Source: an uncultured bacterium (lineage in GTDB: Bacteria > Verrucomicrobiota > Lentisphaeria > Victivallales > UBA1829). Taken from it: DNA of 34,675 bases. The stretch is taken from positions 1 to 34,675 of the forward strand of contig URNX01000036.1 of assembly GCA_900549415.1 (NCBI GenBank), read 5' to 3'. Position 1 is the first letter of the stretch, and every line of letters begins with the position of its first letter. This document shows positions 13,378 through 23,191 of the stretch, in pieces. Made by a program: the position numbers and the translations under genes. Below the pieces are notes generated by a model that was not told where the DNA came from, did not search any database, and saw only the letters and a program-made list of their open reading frames with translations.

Positions 13378-16300
13378 ATGAACACTTTCAAATTATTTGC
13401 ATTCGCCGCGCTGGCCGCCGGATGCGCCTGCGCCGCCGAATGCGCCTGCGCCGCCGAACCGCTCCGCTTCGATGCGGAGAAAGTCGCCGTCGACCCCTCC
13501 GTTTTCACTCAGAACAACAATCGTCCGCCGGACGGGAAGTGGGATTTCTGGACGAAAGACCGTCCGGACAACATCTGGCGCAACAAAAGCACTTTGCGCG
13601 CGCCGCTCTGCAAGGCCGACCGCGCTCCGGAGGATCCCGCATCCGGACTTTTCCGCGTGCGTCTTCCGCTTGCCGATGGATACTACCGCATTGAAGCGCG
13701 CGGCGGACGCGCGTTCGGCGTGGCGGTCGGGAACGGGGCGTTCAAAAAAATCGAGTTCCGCGGAGTTGTGGCGGACAGGGTTGAAGTGAAAGGCGGTTTT
13801 TTGGAGCTGAGAGTTGCGAACTGCTACGCCACGCCTTCCAATCCCGGCTGGGTCTACGTCGACCACTTCATCGCGATTCCGCTCGGCGCAGGGAAGCCGG
13901 ACGCGAAGAAAGCGGAAATGCGGAAATGGAGCAAGGTTTACGAGGCGGAAGACGTCGCGGTTGAAAAGGATAAGATTGTTTCCGGCGACCGCATGGTTTC
14001 CGGCAAATGGAATCTCTGGGCGAACGATCCGCTGAAAAAACGCTGGTCAGGCGAAAAGGCTCTGCGCGGCGATGTGATCCGCGCGAACCGCAAGGTCGCC
14101 GATCCCGCTGCGGCAATCCTGACTTTCCGCGTTCCGGTTCCGAAAAATGTTCCGTGCGACATCCGGTTTTTCGGCGGTCGGACCGTCGGCGTCTCCTTCG
14201 ACGGCAAGTTTTTCCGCCGTCTCACGAACGACATGCTCCTGGCGGGGGAAATCAAGAGCGAAACCGGCTTTGTCGAGTTTCAGATTGCAAACTGTTATGC
14301 GGAGGACAACCCGAAGCATGCCGGCAGCCCGTACATCGACCGTTTTGTGGTGACGCCGACAAAGAACGTCACCGGCTTCCCTCCGATGCTCAGTCCGGAA
14401 CCGAAGGTGAACTACTATAAATACAGCGACCGCTATTTCCGCGTGGAGGCGGAGGATGTCGCCGTCGAAAAGAACAAGATCGTTCCGGGCGACCGCATTG
14501 TTCCCGGCAAGTGGAATCTCTGGGCGAACGACCTGTGGAAACACAAATGGTCGGGTGGAAAAGTTCTGCGTTCCATGCCGGTCATGAAGGACTGCTCTCC
14601 CGAAGCTCCCGACGCGGCGAAACTCACCATCCGCATTCCTGTGAAGCTTCCCGGAAAATACCGCGTTCAGGCGTTCGGCGGGCGCGCATTCGGAGTTTCG
14701 GTGGACGGCAAAAAGTTCCGTCTGATCGACATCCGCGGAGAAGTCGCGCCGGAGATCGAGGCCAAAGACGGCTTCCTGACCTTCTGCGTCGCCGCGTGCT
14801 ATGCCGATCCGAATCCGAAAAACCGCGGCTCCGCCTACCTTGACAACTTTCTTGTAACGAAACTCGAAGACCGCGCACCGAACCCGAAACTTCCCGTTCC
14901 GGCGGGCGCCCGCGTGGAGGAGAAACTCGACCGCGGTGCAGTCGCCGCGCTCACCGCGGACGGAATGCTCGTCAGCTGGCGTCTGCTTAAGGAAGACTCG
15001 GCGGATATTGCATTCAACGTTTTCCGCACGCGCGACGGAAAACAGGTCAAACTGAATTCCGCGCCCGTTGTTCAGACTTGTGACTGGCTCGACGCAGACG
15101 GACGCGTCACCGACCGTTATCGCGTGGAGCCGGCGGGGAAGCGGGGGCTCGCGGGTGATGCGGTGATGTTTCCAGCTCCCTCGCGTCCGGGGCTTCTGCC
15201 GTATCTTTCCTTCAAACTCTCTGATCCTGAGGCGATGGTTCAGAACGTCGGCATCGGCGACCTGAACGGCGACGGCAAATATGACTTTGTCGTCAAGACT
15301 CCGCGTGCGGTGAACATCGACCCGTACCCGCGTTTCTGGTATCCGAGTCCGACGACGTTCAAACTGGAGGCTTTCCTTTCCGACGGCACACGGCTCTGGA
15401 CCTACGACATGGGCCCCGGCATTGAGCGCGGCGTCTGGTACAGTCCCGCAATCATCTACGATTTCGACGGAGACGGCAAGGCGGAAGTCGTGGTCAAAGC
15501 GGCGGAAGGCGATCCGCGCGACCCGGACGGACGCGTCACTTCGGGTCCCGAATACTTCGCGGTGCTCGACGGCATGACCGGCAAGGTCATCGCCAAAGCG
15601 CCGTGGCCCTCCCGCGACAATTTTGAATCCTACAATTTTTTTTCGCGCAATCAGCTTGCGATGGCGTATCTCGACGGAAAGACCCCCGCAATCATCGCTC
15701 TGCGCGGAACTTACGGCACAATGAAAGCCGAAGCCTGGCAGCTCAAAGACGGCAAACTCGTCAATCTCTGGAAGTTCGACAACACCGGAATGCCGCTCCG
15801 CTTTCAGCGTCAGGGCGCACACGCCACGATCTGCGCCGATTTCGACAATGACGGGCGCGATGAAATCCTGCTCGGAAGCATGGTCATCGACGACAACGGC
15901 GAAGTCCTCTGGTCCAACGGCAGAGGGCATCCGGATTATATTTATTATACCGACATCATCGCAAGTCATCCGGGGTCGGAGCTCGCGCATTTTTATGAAG
16001 ATCCGCAGACAAGCGGCGGCGTTCTCATCGCCGATCCCGCGACCGGAAAGACGCTCTGGAAGCTGAACGAGCCGAACAAACACATCAACGACGGCTATGT
16101 CATTGACTTCGACCCGACCATTCCCGGGCCCGAAATCGGGGCGATCGACTTCAATGTCCGCGCGCCGTCGCCCGACCGCCGCTGGCTCTTCAGCGCGGAC
16201 GGACGGCTGCTCAAAAAGGGACGCGGCGTCGGCGGAATGCGGCGCGGAATTTTCTGGGATGCCGATCTGGAGAAAGAGGAATGTCTCAACTCCATCCGCG

Positions 16301-17292
16301 ACTTCAACGGCGGTCCGGTCGGCGGAAGTTTCGCGGGAACCAGACTCATGGTCTGCGATCTCTTCGGTGACTGGCGCGAAGAGGTGATTACAACCGTTCC
16401 CGGCGAACTGCGCATTTACACGACCCCGATTCCCGCAATGGACCGCCGCGTAGCGCTCGTCCAGAACCCCTGCTACCGCAACAACATTGTCAACGATATG
16501 CAGGGCTACTACAGCGACGCCCAGCTTCCGTATACCCCGACCACCGAATCGGACAATCTGAGTCTGATTGTCCGCACTGAACCGGGCGTGAAACCGTATC
16601 TTCAGCTTACCGTGAGCGCGTCGCGCCATGCTCCGCTTGACGGAAAACTCGTTCTTTTCCCGCCTGCCGGAATCACCGTTCCGGAAAACGAATGGAATGT
16701 TTCTCTCAAGCCCGGTGAAATCTGTGTCAAAAACTTTGCGCTTCCCGATACGCTTCCGGAACGTGTCACCGTGCGCGCGGAACTGCGGACAAAAGACAAA
16801 ACGCTGCGCGGGCGTGTCCTTGTGGTTCTTCCGCGCAAGGTTGCTTTTCCCGATGGAACGATCCGCATTCCCGCCGCGAAGTTCTTCGCCGAACGCGGTG
16901 GAAAGGTCCGAATCGTCAAGGGACGCCCGACCGCACACGACGGAACGCTCGTCGCATGGGACAAGAAAGGACACGCGATCGACTGGAAGTTCACCGTTTC
17001 CAAACCCGGGCGCTACGAGCTGCGTCTGCACCGCACCTCTCCCGCGGAAGCCACGCGCTCGGTTCTCTGCGACGGCAAAGCGGTCGGGGAAGTTTATCTG
17101 GAGCCGACCGGGGGAATGGGATTCTCCGCCGCCGACTGGGAAGTCGAGGCGCTGAAGACTGCGGCCGGTTCCGTTATTCTTGATCTTGCCGCGGGCGAAC
17201 ACACACTGACCATGCTCAATCTTGACGGCGCCATGCAGAATCTGGCATATCTCCATCTGGTTCCCGCCGGGCCGGAAGGAGGAAGCAAATGA
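13378..17292 (+). CDS. Secreted rhamnogalacturonan lyase, PL11-like, with repeated N-terminal modules
   Basis: A 1304-residue enzyme that should cleave the rhamnogalacturonan I backbone by beta-elimination. The ATG at 13378 follows AAAGGAAAA and opens a signal peptide. Residues about 27-170, 187-331 and 355-497 are three copies of a beta-sandwich-like module sharing the patterns KWxLWxxD, GGRxxGV and VAxCYA..P; module 1 is the most diverged. Residues about 515-1055 form the PL11-like beta-propeller core with calcium-binding-like loops such as DLNGDGKYDFVVK, DFDGDGKAEVVVK and DFDNDGRDEI, ending in YRNNIVNDMQGYYSDAQLPY. A C-terminal beta-sandwich (about 1158-1300) may bind carbohydrate. The usual family-11 enzyme is about 600-650 residues, so roughly half of this protein is accessory. 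The stop overlaps the transporter start (ATGA). Confidence 0.9.
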   Translation: MNTFKLFAFAALAAGCACAAECACAAEPLRFDAEKVAVDPSVFTQNNNRPPDGKWDFWTKDRPDNIWRNKSTLRAPLCKADRAPEDPASGLFRVRLPLADGYYRIEARGGRAFGVAVGNGAFKKIEFRGVVADRVEVKGGFLELRVANCYATPSNPGWVYVDHFIAIPLGAGKPDAKKAEMRKWSKVYEAEDVAVEKDKIVSGDRMVSGKWNLWANDPLKKRWSGEKALRGDVIRANRKVADPAAAILTFRVPVPKNVPCDIRFFGGRTVGVSFDGKFFRRLTNDMLLAGEIKSETGFVEFQIANCYAEDNPKHAGSPYIDRFVVTPTKNVTGFPPMLSPEPKVNYYKYSDRYFRVEAEDVAVEKNKIVPGDRIVPGKWNLWANDLWKHKWSGGKVLRSMPVMKDCSPEAPDAAKLTIRIPVKLPGKYRVQAFGGRAFGVSVDGKKFRLIDIRGEVAPEIEAKDGFLTFCVAACYADPNPKNRGSAYLDNFLVTKLEDRAPNPKLPVPAGARVEEKLDRGAVAALTADGMLVSWRLLKEDSADIAFNVFRTRDGKQVKLNSAPVVQTCDWLDADGRVTDRYRVEPAGKRGLAGDAVMFPAPSRPGLLPYLSFKLSDPEAMVQNVGIGDLNGDGKYDFVVKTPRAVNIDPYPRFWYPSPTTFKLEAFLSDGTRLWTYDMGPGIERGVWYSPAIIYDFDGDGKAEVVVKAAEGDPRDPDGRVTSGPEYFAVLDGMTGKVIAKAPWPSRDNFESYNFFSRNQLAMAYLDGKTPAIIALRGTYGTMKAEAWQLKDGKLVNLWKFDNTGMPLRFQRQGAHATICADFDNDGRDEILLGSMVIDDNGEVLWSNGRGHPDYIYYTDIIASHPGSELAHFYEDPQTSGGVLIADPATGKTLWKLNEPNKHINDGYVIDFDPTIPGPEIGAIDFNVRAPSPDRRWLFSADGRLLKKGRGVGGMRRGIFWDADLEKEECLNSIRDFNGGPVGGSFAGTRLMVCDLFGDWREEVITTVPGELRIYTTPIPAMDRRVALVQNPCYRNNIVNDMQGYYSDAQLPYTPTTESDNLSLIVRTEPGVKPYLQLTVSASRHAPLDGKLVLFPPAGITVPENEWNVSLKPGEICVKNFALPDTLPERVTVRAELRTKDKTLRGRVLVVLPRKVAFPDGTIRIPAAKFFAERGGKVRIVKGRPTAHDGTLVAWDKKGHAIDWKFTVSKPGRYELRLHRTSPAEATRSVLCDGKAVGEVYLEPTGGMGFSAADWEVEALKTAAGSVILDLAAGEHTLTMLNLDGAMQNLAYLHLVPAGPEGGSK
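13423..13458 (+). repeat. Perfect 18-bp tandem duplication in the lyase signal peptide
   Basis: TGCGCCTGCGCCGCCGAA occurs twice in direct succession (13423-13440 and 13441-13458), encoding CACAAE twice at the signal peptide cleavage region. It doubles the candidate AxA-type cleavage site and places several Cys residues after LAAG, where a lipoprotein signal is also conceivable. Confidence 0.9.
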
Positions 17293-19256
17293 GCCGAACC
17301 GATCCAGCCGCCCAGCCCGAAGTCTTCAAGTGCGGCACGCTCACCTACACGAAAGCCGCACTCGTGACGCTGTTCATCTGGCTGCTCTGGGGCGACTTCT
17401 GCTTCACCCTGATGGAAACGGTGGTTCCGAGCATCGTTCCGCTTCACCTCAAAGGGCTGAACTGTCCGAACTGGCTGATCGGGCTGATTCTCTCGACCAT
17501 TCCGAATCTGATGAACATGACGGTTTCTCCGTACATCAGTGTCCGGAGCGACCGCTGCCGGAGCCGCTGGGGACGGCGCATTCCGTTCATTGCGACGAGC
17601 ATACCGTTTCTGTTCGTCAGCCTTGTCATGATCGGTTACAGCCACGACATTTCCGCGTGGATGAGCCGCACGGTTCCCATGCTGAAGGATGTTGCGCCGG
17701 GCACGGTCACGGTCGGCCTGATCGCCGTGCTGATGGTGCTCTTCCAGTTCTTCAACCAGTTTGTGAACTCGACGTTCAATTATCTGTTCAACGATGTCGT
17801 TCCGCAGAGCCACATCGGGCGTTTCGCTGGCGCATTCCGCATTGTCGGAACCGCCGTGAGCGCGCTTTACAACTTCTTCATTTTCCGTTATGCGGAAAGC
17901 CATTCGCGTGAAATCTTCCTCGGCGCGGCGATTCTCTACGCGGTTGGATTCGGGCTGATGTGTTTCATGGTGAAGGAGGGCGAATATCCGCCGCTCGATG
18001 AATCGCAGGAGAAGAAGGCGGGACGCTGGGAGACCCTGCGCACCTTCTTCCGCGAATCGTTCCACGAACCGTTCTACCGTCTGCTGTTCATCAGCGCGGG
18101 AATTCTCGCTTTTGCGGGCGTGGCGTGGAGCTTCCAGGTGTTCTTTCTGCTCGAAATGAAAATGAATCTCCAGCAGATCGGACTCTACAACGGAATCCTC
18201 ATGCTCGCGGGAATGGTGGCGACTTTCTTCGCCGCGACCTTTGTCGACCGCTGGCATCCGCTCCGCGCATACACCTACGGCGTGATTTTCACGATTACGG
18301 GTCCGGTGATGAACTGGGTCTGGCTCTTCATTGACCTGCCCGGACACATCTTCTTCTATCTTTCGCTGAGCGCGCAGCTGCTCTATGCGTTCATGAATGC
18401 GCTCTCCTCGGCGTGCGCCATGCCGATCACCATGCGGCTCTTCCCGCACTCGCGTTACGGACAGTTCTGCAGCGCACGCGGAATCGTCTACTCCATCTGC
18501 ACGATTCTCGGCGGATTCCTTGTCGGCGGGTTCTATGATGTTGTGAAGAGTCTCAGCACGGCGTATCTTTCCGCGTATCCGATTGTGGGACCGGGCTACT
18601 GTTACCGTCTCTACTTCGTCTGGGCGGGCGGCGCGACCCTGCTGAACTTCATCGTTATTTCTCTTGCGTACCGCCGCTGGCTGAAGCTCGGAGGCGACGC
18701 GAACTTTCACCCGCCCGCGCCGTGGACGAAAGAAGGATTCGAGCACATTCCGATCGTTGCCACGACCGGCTACAGCAGCCGCTGGCTCAAACGGGCGCTG
18801 CATTTCATGGATTTTGTGCAGTACGGAAGTCTTGTCATGGCGGTTGTCATGCTCTGGCCGTTCCATGTGCACGGCATGAAAAGCGCGAACTTCTGGTTCC
18901 TGACGGCGGTGATTCCGCTCTCCATCGGTGTTTCGTTCCTCTGGTATCTGCTTTCGCGCCGGATCCGGCAGGATATTGCCGCGGCGAAACGCGGGGAAAT
19001 GCCGAAATACGGCATTCCGCATCATGGAATGATGATGGTGTTCGGAGTCAAATTCTCCCTGACACTCGGACTCGTCGTCGCGCAGTTCGTCGTTTCGATT
19101 CATCTGGAGAACAGCCTTTACGCCACGCTTTTTGCGCTCGGCAACATTGTGACGAACCTTCTGCTGATTCTCTGTACCTATGTGGTGATCCGCATGGAGC
19201 GCGGATACTCCGTCAAGGTTGACGAGGCTTCCATGATTCAGGCGGGAGTGAACTGA
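17289..19256 (+). CDS. MFS sugar transporter, GPH (glycoside-pentoside-hexuronide) type
   Basis: A 655-residue polytopic membrane protein with about twelve hydrophobic segments. After the second helix it carries SDRCRSRWGRRIPFI, the GPH/sucrose-transporter form of the MFS signature loop, and the N-terminal ETVVPSIVPLHLKGL helix fits that family. It should import oligosaccharides or sugar acids released by the lyase encoded upstream, by cation symport. The gene overlaps the lyase stop by 4 bp (ATGA), so translation is coupled. It is longer than the usual 450-500 residues owing to extended loops and a long C-terminal third that includes more hydrophobic segments. It ends the operon before the terminator at 19278-19327. 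Confidence 0.88.
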   Translation: MSRTDPAAQPEVFKCGTLTYTKAALVTLFIWLLWGDFCFTLMETVVPSIVPLHLKGLNCPNWLIGLILSTIPNLMNMTVSPYISVRSDRCRSRWGRRIPFIATSIPFLFVSLVMIGYSHDISAWMSRTVPMLKDVAPGTVTVGLIAVLMVLFQFFNQFVNSTFNYLFNDVVPQSHIGRFAGAFRIVGTAVSALYNFFIFRYAESHSREIFLGAAILYAVGFGLMCFMVKEGEYPPLDESQEKKAGRWETLRTFFRESFHEPFYRLLFISAGILAFAGVAWSFQVFFLLEMKMNLQQIGLYNGILMLAGMVATFFAATFVDRWHPLRAYTYGVIFTITGPVMNWVWLFIDLPGHIFFYLSLSAQLLYAFMNALSSACAMPITMRLFPHSRYGQFCSARGIVYSICTILGGFLVGGFYDVVKSLSTAYLSAYPIVGPGYCYRLYFVWAGGATLLNFIVISLAYRRWLKLGGDANFHPPAPWTKEGFEHIPIVATTGYSSRWLKRALHFMDFVQYGSLVMAVVMLWPFHVHGMKSANFWFLTAVIPLSIGVSFLWYLLSRRIRQDIAAAKRGEMPKYGIPHHGMMMVFGVKFSLTLGLVVAQFVVSIHLENSLYATLFALGNIVTNLLLILCTYVVIRMERGYSVKVDEASMIQAGVN

Positions 19257-19277
19257 AACAAATTTGCGGAAAACAGA

Positions 19278-19327
19278 AACGCGCAGTTTCCGGTATGGAG
19301 AAAGACCGCCGGGACTGCGCGTTTTTT
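19278..19327 (+). terminator. Bidirectional intrinsic terminator
   Basis: Inverted repeat AACGCGCAGT (19278-19287) and ACTGCGCGTT (19314-19323), followed by a run of T on the plus strand (19322-19328). On the minus strand the stem is followed by TCTGTTTTC. It separates the convergent transporter and rsmB genes and probably serves both. Confidence 0.85.
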
Positions 19328-20559
19328 TATCCGTTTTTCCGGATCAGCGCGGCGAACGCGCCGTCGTGGTGCACGGCGGGGAGAAGACGCCGCTGCGAAA
19401 CGAGTTCACATTCCGGGTGCGCAGCGAGGAACGACGCAACCTGCTGTTCGTCCTCCTCCGCTTCCACGCTGCATGTGGAATAGAGCAGATGTCCGCCCGG
19501 TTTGACCAGACGGATCTGCGCGTTCAAAATCTGTTTCTGAAGCGCCGCGACTTCGTTCAGACGTTTTGCATCGAAACGGCGCAGCGCATCCGGACGGCGG
19601 CGCGGAACTCCCGTGTTGGAACACGGAACATCCAGAAAGACGAGGTCGAAACTCTCCGCATCAAACGGCGGATGAACGGCGTCCGCTTCGGCTGTTTTCA
19701 CGGATTCCAGTCCCAGGCGCGTGAAGTTTTCGCGCATCGGTTTGAGCCGCGCGGCGGAGCGGTCGGCGGCGGTGAATTCCGCATTTCCTCCGCACGCGTC
19801 GAACAGCATCACCGTCTTTCCGCCGGGTGCGGCGCAGGAGTCGAGAACGCGTCCGCGGAGAGCCGGCCGGCACAGCGAAACGCTCATTGAGGTGGCAGGA
19901 TCCTGAATGTAAATTGCGCCGTTTCTGAACGTATCGGAAGCAAAGAGTTTTCCCGGATCGGAACATTCGAAGAAGCGGAAATCTCCGGCGAAATCAAGTT
20001 CCACAGGCACGCTTTCCGCAAGTTCGGCGGGAAGCTCCCCTGAACGCAGACGGAAGGTCAGCGGGGGATTGGCTCCGCATGCGGCGACCGCCTGTTCCGT
20101 TGCCTCCTGTCCGAACTGAGCTTCCCAGCGTCGGCGGATTTCCGGCGGGAACGACGGCTCGAACGGGCCTTTTCCCGCGCTCCGCAGGGCATTGCGCAGG
20201 ACGGCGTTCATGAAGCCGGACGCCATGCGGTGCTTTTTGGAATGCTTGACCACATCGACCGCAATGTTGACGGCCGATTCTCCCGCAATCGCAGTCTGGA
20301 AGAGCGCCTGGGTGAGTGCGCAGAGCCCGATCATCTTCAGTTCCGGCTTGATTCCGCGCGAAACGGAGCGCATCAGCAGCGAATCCACAAGCTCTTTGTG
20401 GCGGAAATATTCGAACAGGATCGAGGCGACCGAGCGGGCGGCCTCCGGTTCGGCGGCGCGCACATGCTCCACACAGTCGTCGAGCGTAACGGCGCCGCCG
20501 TACCATTCGCGCAGCGCGGACGCCGCCGCAGTCAGAATTTTTTCGGAATCGCCTTTCAT
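19327..20559 (-). CDS. rsmB: 16S rRNA (cytosine-5) methyltransferase RsmB
   Basis: A 410-residue enzyme that methylates C967 (E. coli numbering) of 16S rRNA using S-adenosylmethionine. The N-terminal 130 residues are the NusB-like RNA-binding domain. The catalytic domain shows motif I DSCAAPGGKT (240-249), motif IV LDVPCSNTG with C313, and motif VI YSTCS with the nucleophile C363. The frame extends upstream, but the ATG at 20559 has AGGAG before it and overlaps the lnt stop as ATGA, so I chose it. It is the last gene of the lepA operon. Length and motif order are normal for the family. Confidence 0.93.
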   Translation of the reverse strand: MKGDSEKILTAAASALREWYGGAVTLDDCVEHVRAAEPEAARSVASILFEYFRHKELVDSLLMRSVSRGIKPELKMIGLCALTQALFQTAIAGESAVNIAVDVVKHSKKHRMASGFMNAVLRNALRSAGKGPFEPSFPPEIRRRWEAQFGQEATEQAVAACGANPPLTFRLRSGELPAELAESVPVELDFAGDFRFFECSDPGKLFASDTFRNGAIYIQDPATSMSVSLCRPALRGRVLDSCAAPGGKTVMLFDACGGNAEFTAADRSAARLKPMRENFTRLGLESVKTAEADAVHPPFDAESFDLVFLDVPCSNTGVPRRRPDALRRFDAKRLNEVAALQKQILNAQIRLVKPGGHLLYSTCSVEAEEDEQQVASFLAAHPECELVSQRRLLPAVHHDGAFAALIRKNG

Positions 20560-22313
20560 TCTCTCTCTCCTGAGTTGATCATCTCCTCCGGAAGCTGTCC
20601 GGCGCGGAAGAGTTTCCAGTTGATGAACGCCGCCGCGAATCCGCAGAATGCAAGGAATGCGCAGAGCACAATGAACAGATTCCCGAACCGCGTGTAGAAG
20701 GTCAGCCTGGGATTGACGGGAACGGGGACGCGGAAGACTTTTTCCGCCCGTTCCGGACGCTCCAGCGAGACGGTGTCCAGCACTTCGCCGCGCGGGGAGA
20801 TCAGCGCCGAATAGTTCGAGTTCCCGCTGCGCAGGAGCGGCAGACGCGTCTCGACGGCGCGGAACAGACCGTTTGCAAAATGCTGATCCGGTTCCCAGCT
20901 CGTCGGATACCATGCGTCGTTTGCGATGATGAGCAGAAGGTTCGCCCCGTTGTACGCGTGCCCGCGCGAGAGGAACGGAAAGACCGATTCAAAGCAGATG
21001 GAGGTTCCGATCCGCACGCCCGGCAGAGCCTCCAGCGGATTGCACCGGCGCCCGGCTGTGAGGTTGCGTCCCATCCCGACAAGTTCGTTGAGTTTCGGGA
21101 ACGTGTCTCCGAAAGGGACATATTCGCCGAACGGCACGCGGTGATATTTGTAGAAGAAATCCTTTACGTTTCCGCCGGGTTCGGTGATGAGCAGGGCGGC
21201 ATTGAAGACCTTGTAGTTCTCCGGCGAATCTTCCGGAACCTGGAAATCGATGCTGCCGATGAGGAACGGGACGCGGTGGCGGCGCAGCAAGGCACCGATG
21301 CGGTCGCGGTACTCCTGCGAGAGCTCCGCGCCGCCGCGGTACGCGTATGGAACTGCGGTTTCCGGCCAGACGATCAGATCGAGTTTCCGGTTCGGCGCAT
21401 TGCCGACGGGTACTAGATTGCGCATTTTTTCATTGCGGGCAAGCTGTTTTTCCGTGAGTCCCGTGCAGACGTCGAGCGCCTCTTTCGCTGCGGCGTATCC
21501 CGCGTTTCTGCGCTGTGAGAGATCCGGCTGAATGACCCCGATGTTCACATACCGCACCGCCGTTTCATTAAGCCGGTTCACCCGCAGAAGATGAAGTCCG
21601 GAAACGTAACACGCGAGCAGCAGGGCGAACGCCGTGAGCAGCGGCCAGGGTCTCCGGTAGGTTTGTCCCCGGACTCCCCCGCAGAACGAAATGAGCGCAA
21701 GACCTGCGCCGAGGTTCACTGCGGCGACAAGGAAGCTGACGCCGAAAACCCCCGTGAATTCGCAGATCTGAATCAGGGGCAGGTTGCGCCACTGCGAGGT
21801 TCCGAGGTAATCCCACGGGAGCCCCGTCATGATCCAGCCGCGCAGCCATTCGAGCACGCACCACATTCCCGCATTTGCGAGCATGAAGAGAATTCCGTTC
21901 AGCGGACGGCGGAACGGGACGAGTTCCGCGCAGTGCGCTCCGCCCTCCAGACGATCCGCCGGCGCAATGGAAAGATGACGCCACAGAAAATTGTAATACG
22001 CGCTCCATGCCGCGACGAAAAGCGCGAGCACGAACGAGAGGATGAACGGAATCGGAAGCGCAATCTCCCTCAGCCAGAGGAAGCTGAAGAGACTCCAGAA
22101 ATATCCCCACGTCAGACCGCGCAGAAATGCGCTCCGCACAGAGCAGAAACGGCAGAGCAGAATCAGCGGAAGGAGCGCAATCCATGCGAGCAAACTCCAG
22201 TTCAGCGCGGGGAACATCGCCGCCGAGCACGCACCCGCCACGGCCAGTCCGGAATGCAGAACCAGCGAACCTGTCCGCGTCAGGAAAAACGGATGCTTTT
22301 CCGCAAAGTTCAT
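20556..22313 (-). CDS. lnt: Apolipoprotein N-acyltransferase
   Basis: A 585-residue inner-membrane enzyme that adds the third acyl chain to lipoproteins in Gram-negative bacteria. The first about 240 residues hold several membrane helices. The nitrilase-type domain follows, with the Glu-Lys-Cys triad at E318 (LIVWPETAVP), K389 (KYHRVPFGEYVPFGD) and C440 (GTSICFESVFP). A final helix near residues 548-565 returns to the membrane. Its start overlaps the purU stop and its stop overlaps the rsmB start, each by ATGA. Its presence implies an outer membrane and lipoprotein sorting, consistent with the lipoprotein gene at 8309-8851. Confidence 0.95.
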   Translation of the reverse strand: MNFAEKHPFFLTRTGSLVLHSGLAVAGACSAAMFPALNWSLLAWIALLPLILLCRFCSVRSAFLRGLTWGYFWSLFSFLWLREIALPIPFILSFVLALFVAAWSAYYNFLWRHLSIAPADRLEGGAHCAELVPFRRPLNGILFMLANAGMWCVLEWLRGWIMTGLPWDYLGTSQWRNLPLIQICEFTGVFGVSFLVAAVNLGAGLALISFCGGVRGQTYRRPWPLLTAFALLLACYVSGLHLLRVNRLNETAVRYVNIGVIQPDLSQRRNAGYAAAKEALDVCTGLTEKQLARNEKMRNLVPVGNAPNRKLDLIVWPETAVPYAYRGGAELSQEYRDRIGALLRRHRVPFLIGSIDFQVPEDSPENYKVFNAALLITEPGGNVKDFFYKYHRVPFGEYVPFGDTFPKLNELVGMGRNLTAGRRCNPLEALPGVRIGTSICFESVFPFLSRGHAYNGANLLLIIANDAWYPTSWEPDQHFANGLFRAVETRLPLLRSGNSNYSALISPRGEVLDTVSLERPERAEKVFRVPVPVNPRLTFYTRFGNLFIVLCAFLAFCGFAAAFINWKLFRAGQLPEEMINSGERE

Positions 22314-23182
22314 GCGCCTGCGCCACCGGTGAAGACAATCGTCCGGTTTTCGTGTTCGATGATGCGTTTTTCCAGATGTGCTTTGACCGCACGGGAAAGC
22401 ACCATCATTTCAACGTCGCGTCCGATGCGCGAGAGATCCTCCGGCCCGTATTCGTGAGTGACGCGCACGACGTCCTGTTCGATGATCGGTCCCTCATCGA
22501 GGTCTTCGGTGACGTAGTGGGCGGTTGCTCCGATCATTTTCACGCCGCGCTGGAACGCCCGCAGGTACGGATTCGCCCCCTGGAACGCCGGAAGAAACGC
22601 GTGGTGAATGTTGATCATGCGGTTGTGATACAGCTGAATGAACTCCGGCGAGACCACCTGCATGTACCGCGCGAGCACCACGAGGTCGATGTGATGCGCG
22701 TTCAGCAGCTCGATGATCCGCGGCTCGGTTTCCGCCTTGTTTTCGCGGCGGACGGGAATGCAGAAAAACGGGATGCGGAACTGCTGTGCGACGTATTCGA
22801 GATCCGGATGATTCGAGACGATAAGCGGAATTTCACATTTCAGCGTGCCTTCGCGCTGCTTCACGAGCAGATCGTAGAGGCAGTGCGACGCTTTTGAGAC
22901 GAGCACCGCCATGCGCGGGATGTAATCGGAGTAGTGCACCGACCATTCGAGGCCGAGCGGCTTCCCGAACTCGGTCAGGCTTGCCTCAAGCTCGCTCCGT
23001 GCAACCGAAAGATCGGTCAGATCCAGCTTCAGACGCATGAAGTACTGTCCGCTCATGACGTCGGTGTACTGCTGGCAGTTCACGATGTTGAGTCCGGTTT
23101 CATAGAAAAAGTTGGTAATGCCCGCGACAAGCCCCTTGCGGTCCATGCAGCGGATCAGGAAAATTGCGTTTGTGTTTTCCAT
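22310..23182 (-). CDS. purU: Formyltetrahydrofolate deformylase
   Basis: A 290-residue enzyme that hydrolyses 10-formyltetrahydrofolate to formate and tetrahydrofolate, supplying formate and balancing one-carbon pools. Residues 1-85 form an ACT domain (FLIRCMDRKGLVAGIT at the start), followed by a formyltransferase-type domain with the catalytic N191 and H193 (MINIHHAFLPAF) and D229 (TAHYVTEDLDEGPII). Length and domain order are those of PurU. It lies 9 bp after lepB and overlaps lnt by 4 bp. The operon company is unrelated in pathway, so the link is probably co-expression rather than shared function. Confidence 0.95.
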   Translation of the reverse strand: MENTNAIFLIRCMDRKGLVAGITNFFYETGLNIVNCQQYTDVMSGQYFMRLKLDLTDLSVARSELEASLTEFGKPLGLEWSVHYSDYIPRMAVLVSKASHCLYDLLVKQREGTLKCEIPLIVSNHPDLEYVAQQFRIPFFCIPVRRENKAETEPRIIELLNAHHIDLVVLARYMQVVSPEFIQLYHNRMINIHHAFLPAFQGANPYLRAFQRGVKMIGATAHYVTEDLDEGPIIEQDVVRVTHEYGPEDLSRIGRDVEMMVLSRAVKAHLEKRIIEHENRTIVFTGGAGA

Positions 23183-23191
23183 ACTGAATCC

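Noticed and set aside
14047..17256. A very long minus-strand open frame (over 1000 codons) opposite the lyase gene; similar ones at 2677-5103 and 26453-29644.
   Set aside because: They lack ribosome sites and recognisable domains, and the plus-strand genes there have clear families, signal peptides and motifs. Strong wobble-position GC bias leaves the antisense frame free of stops.
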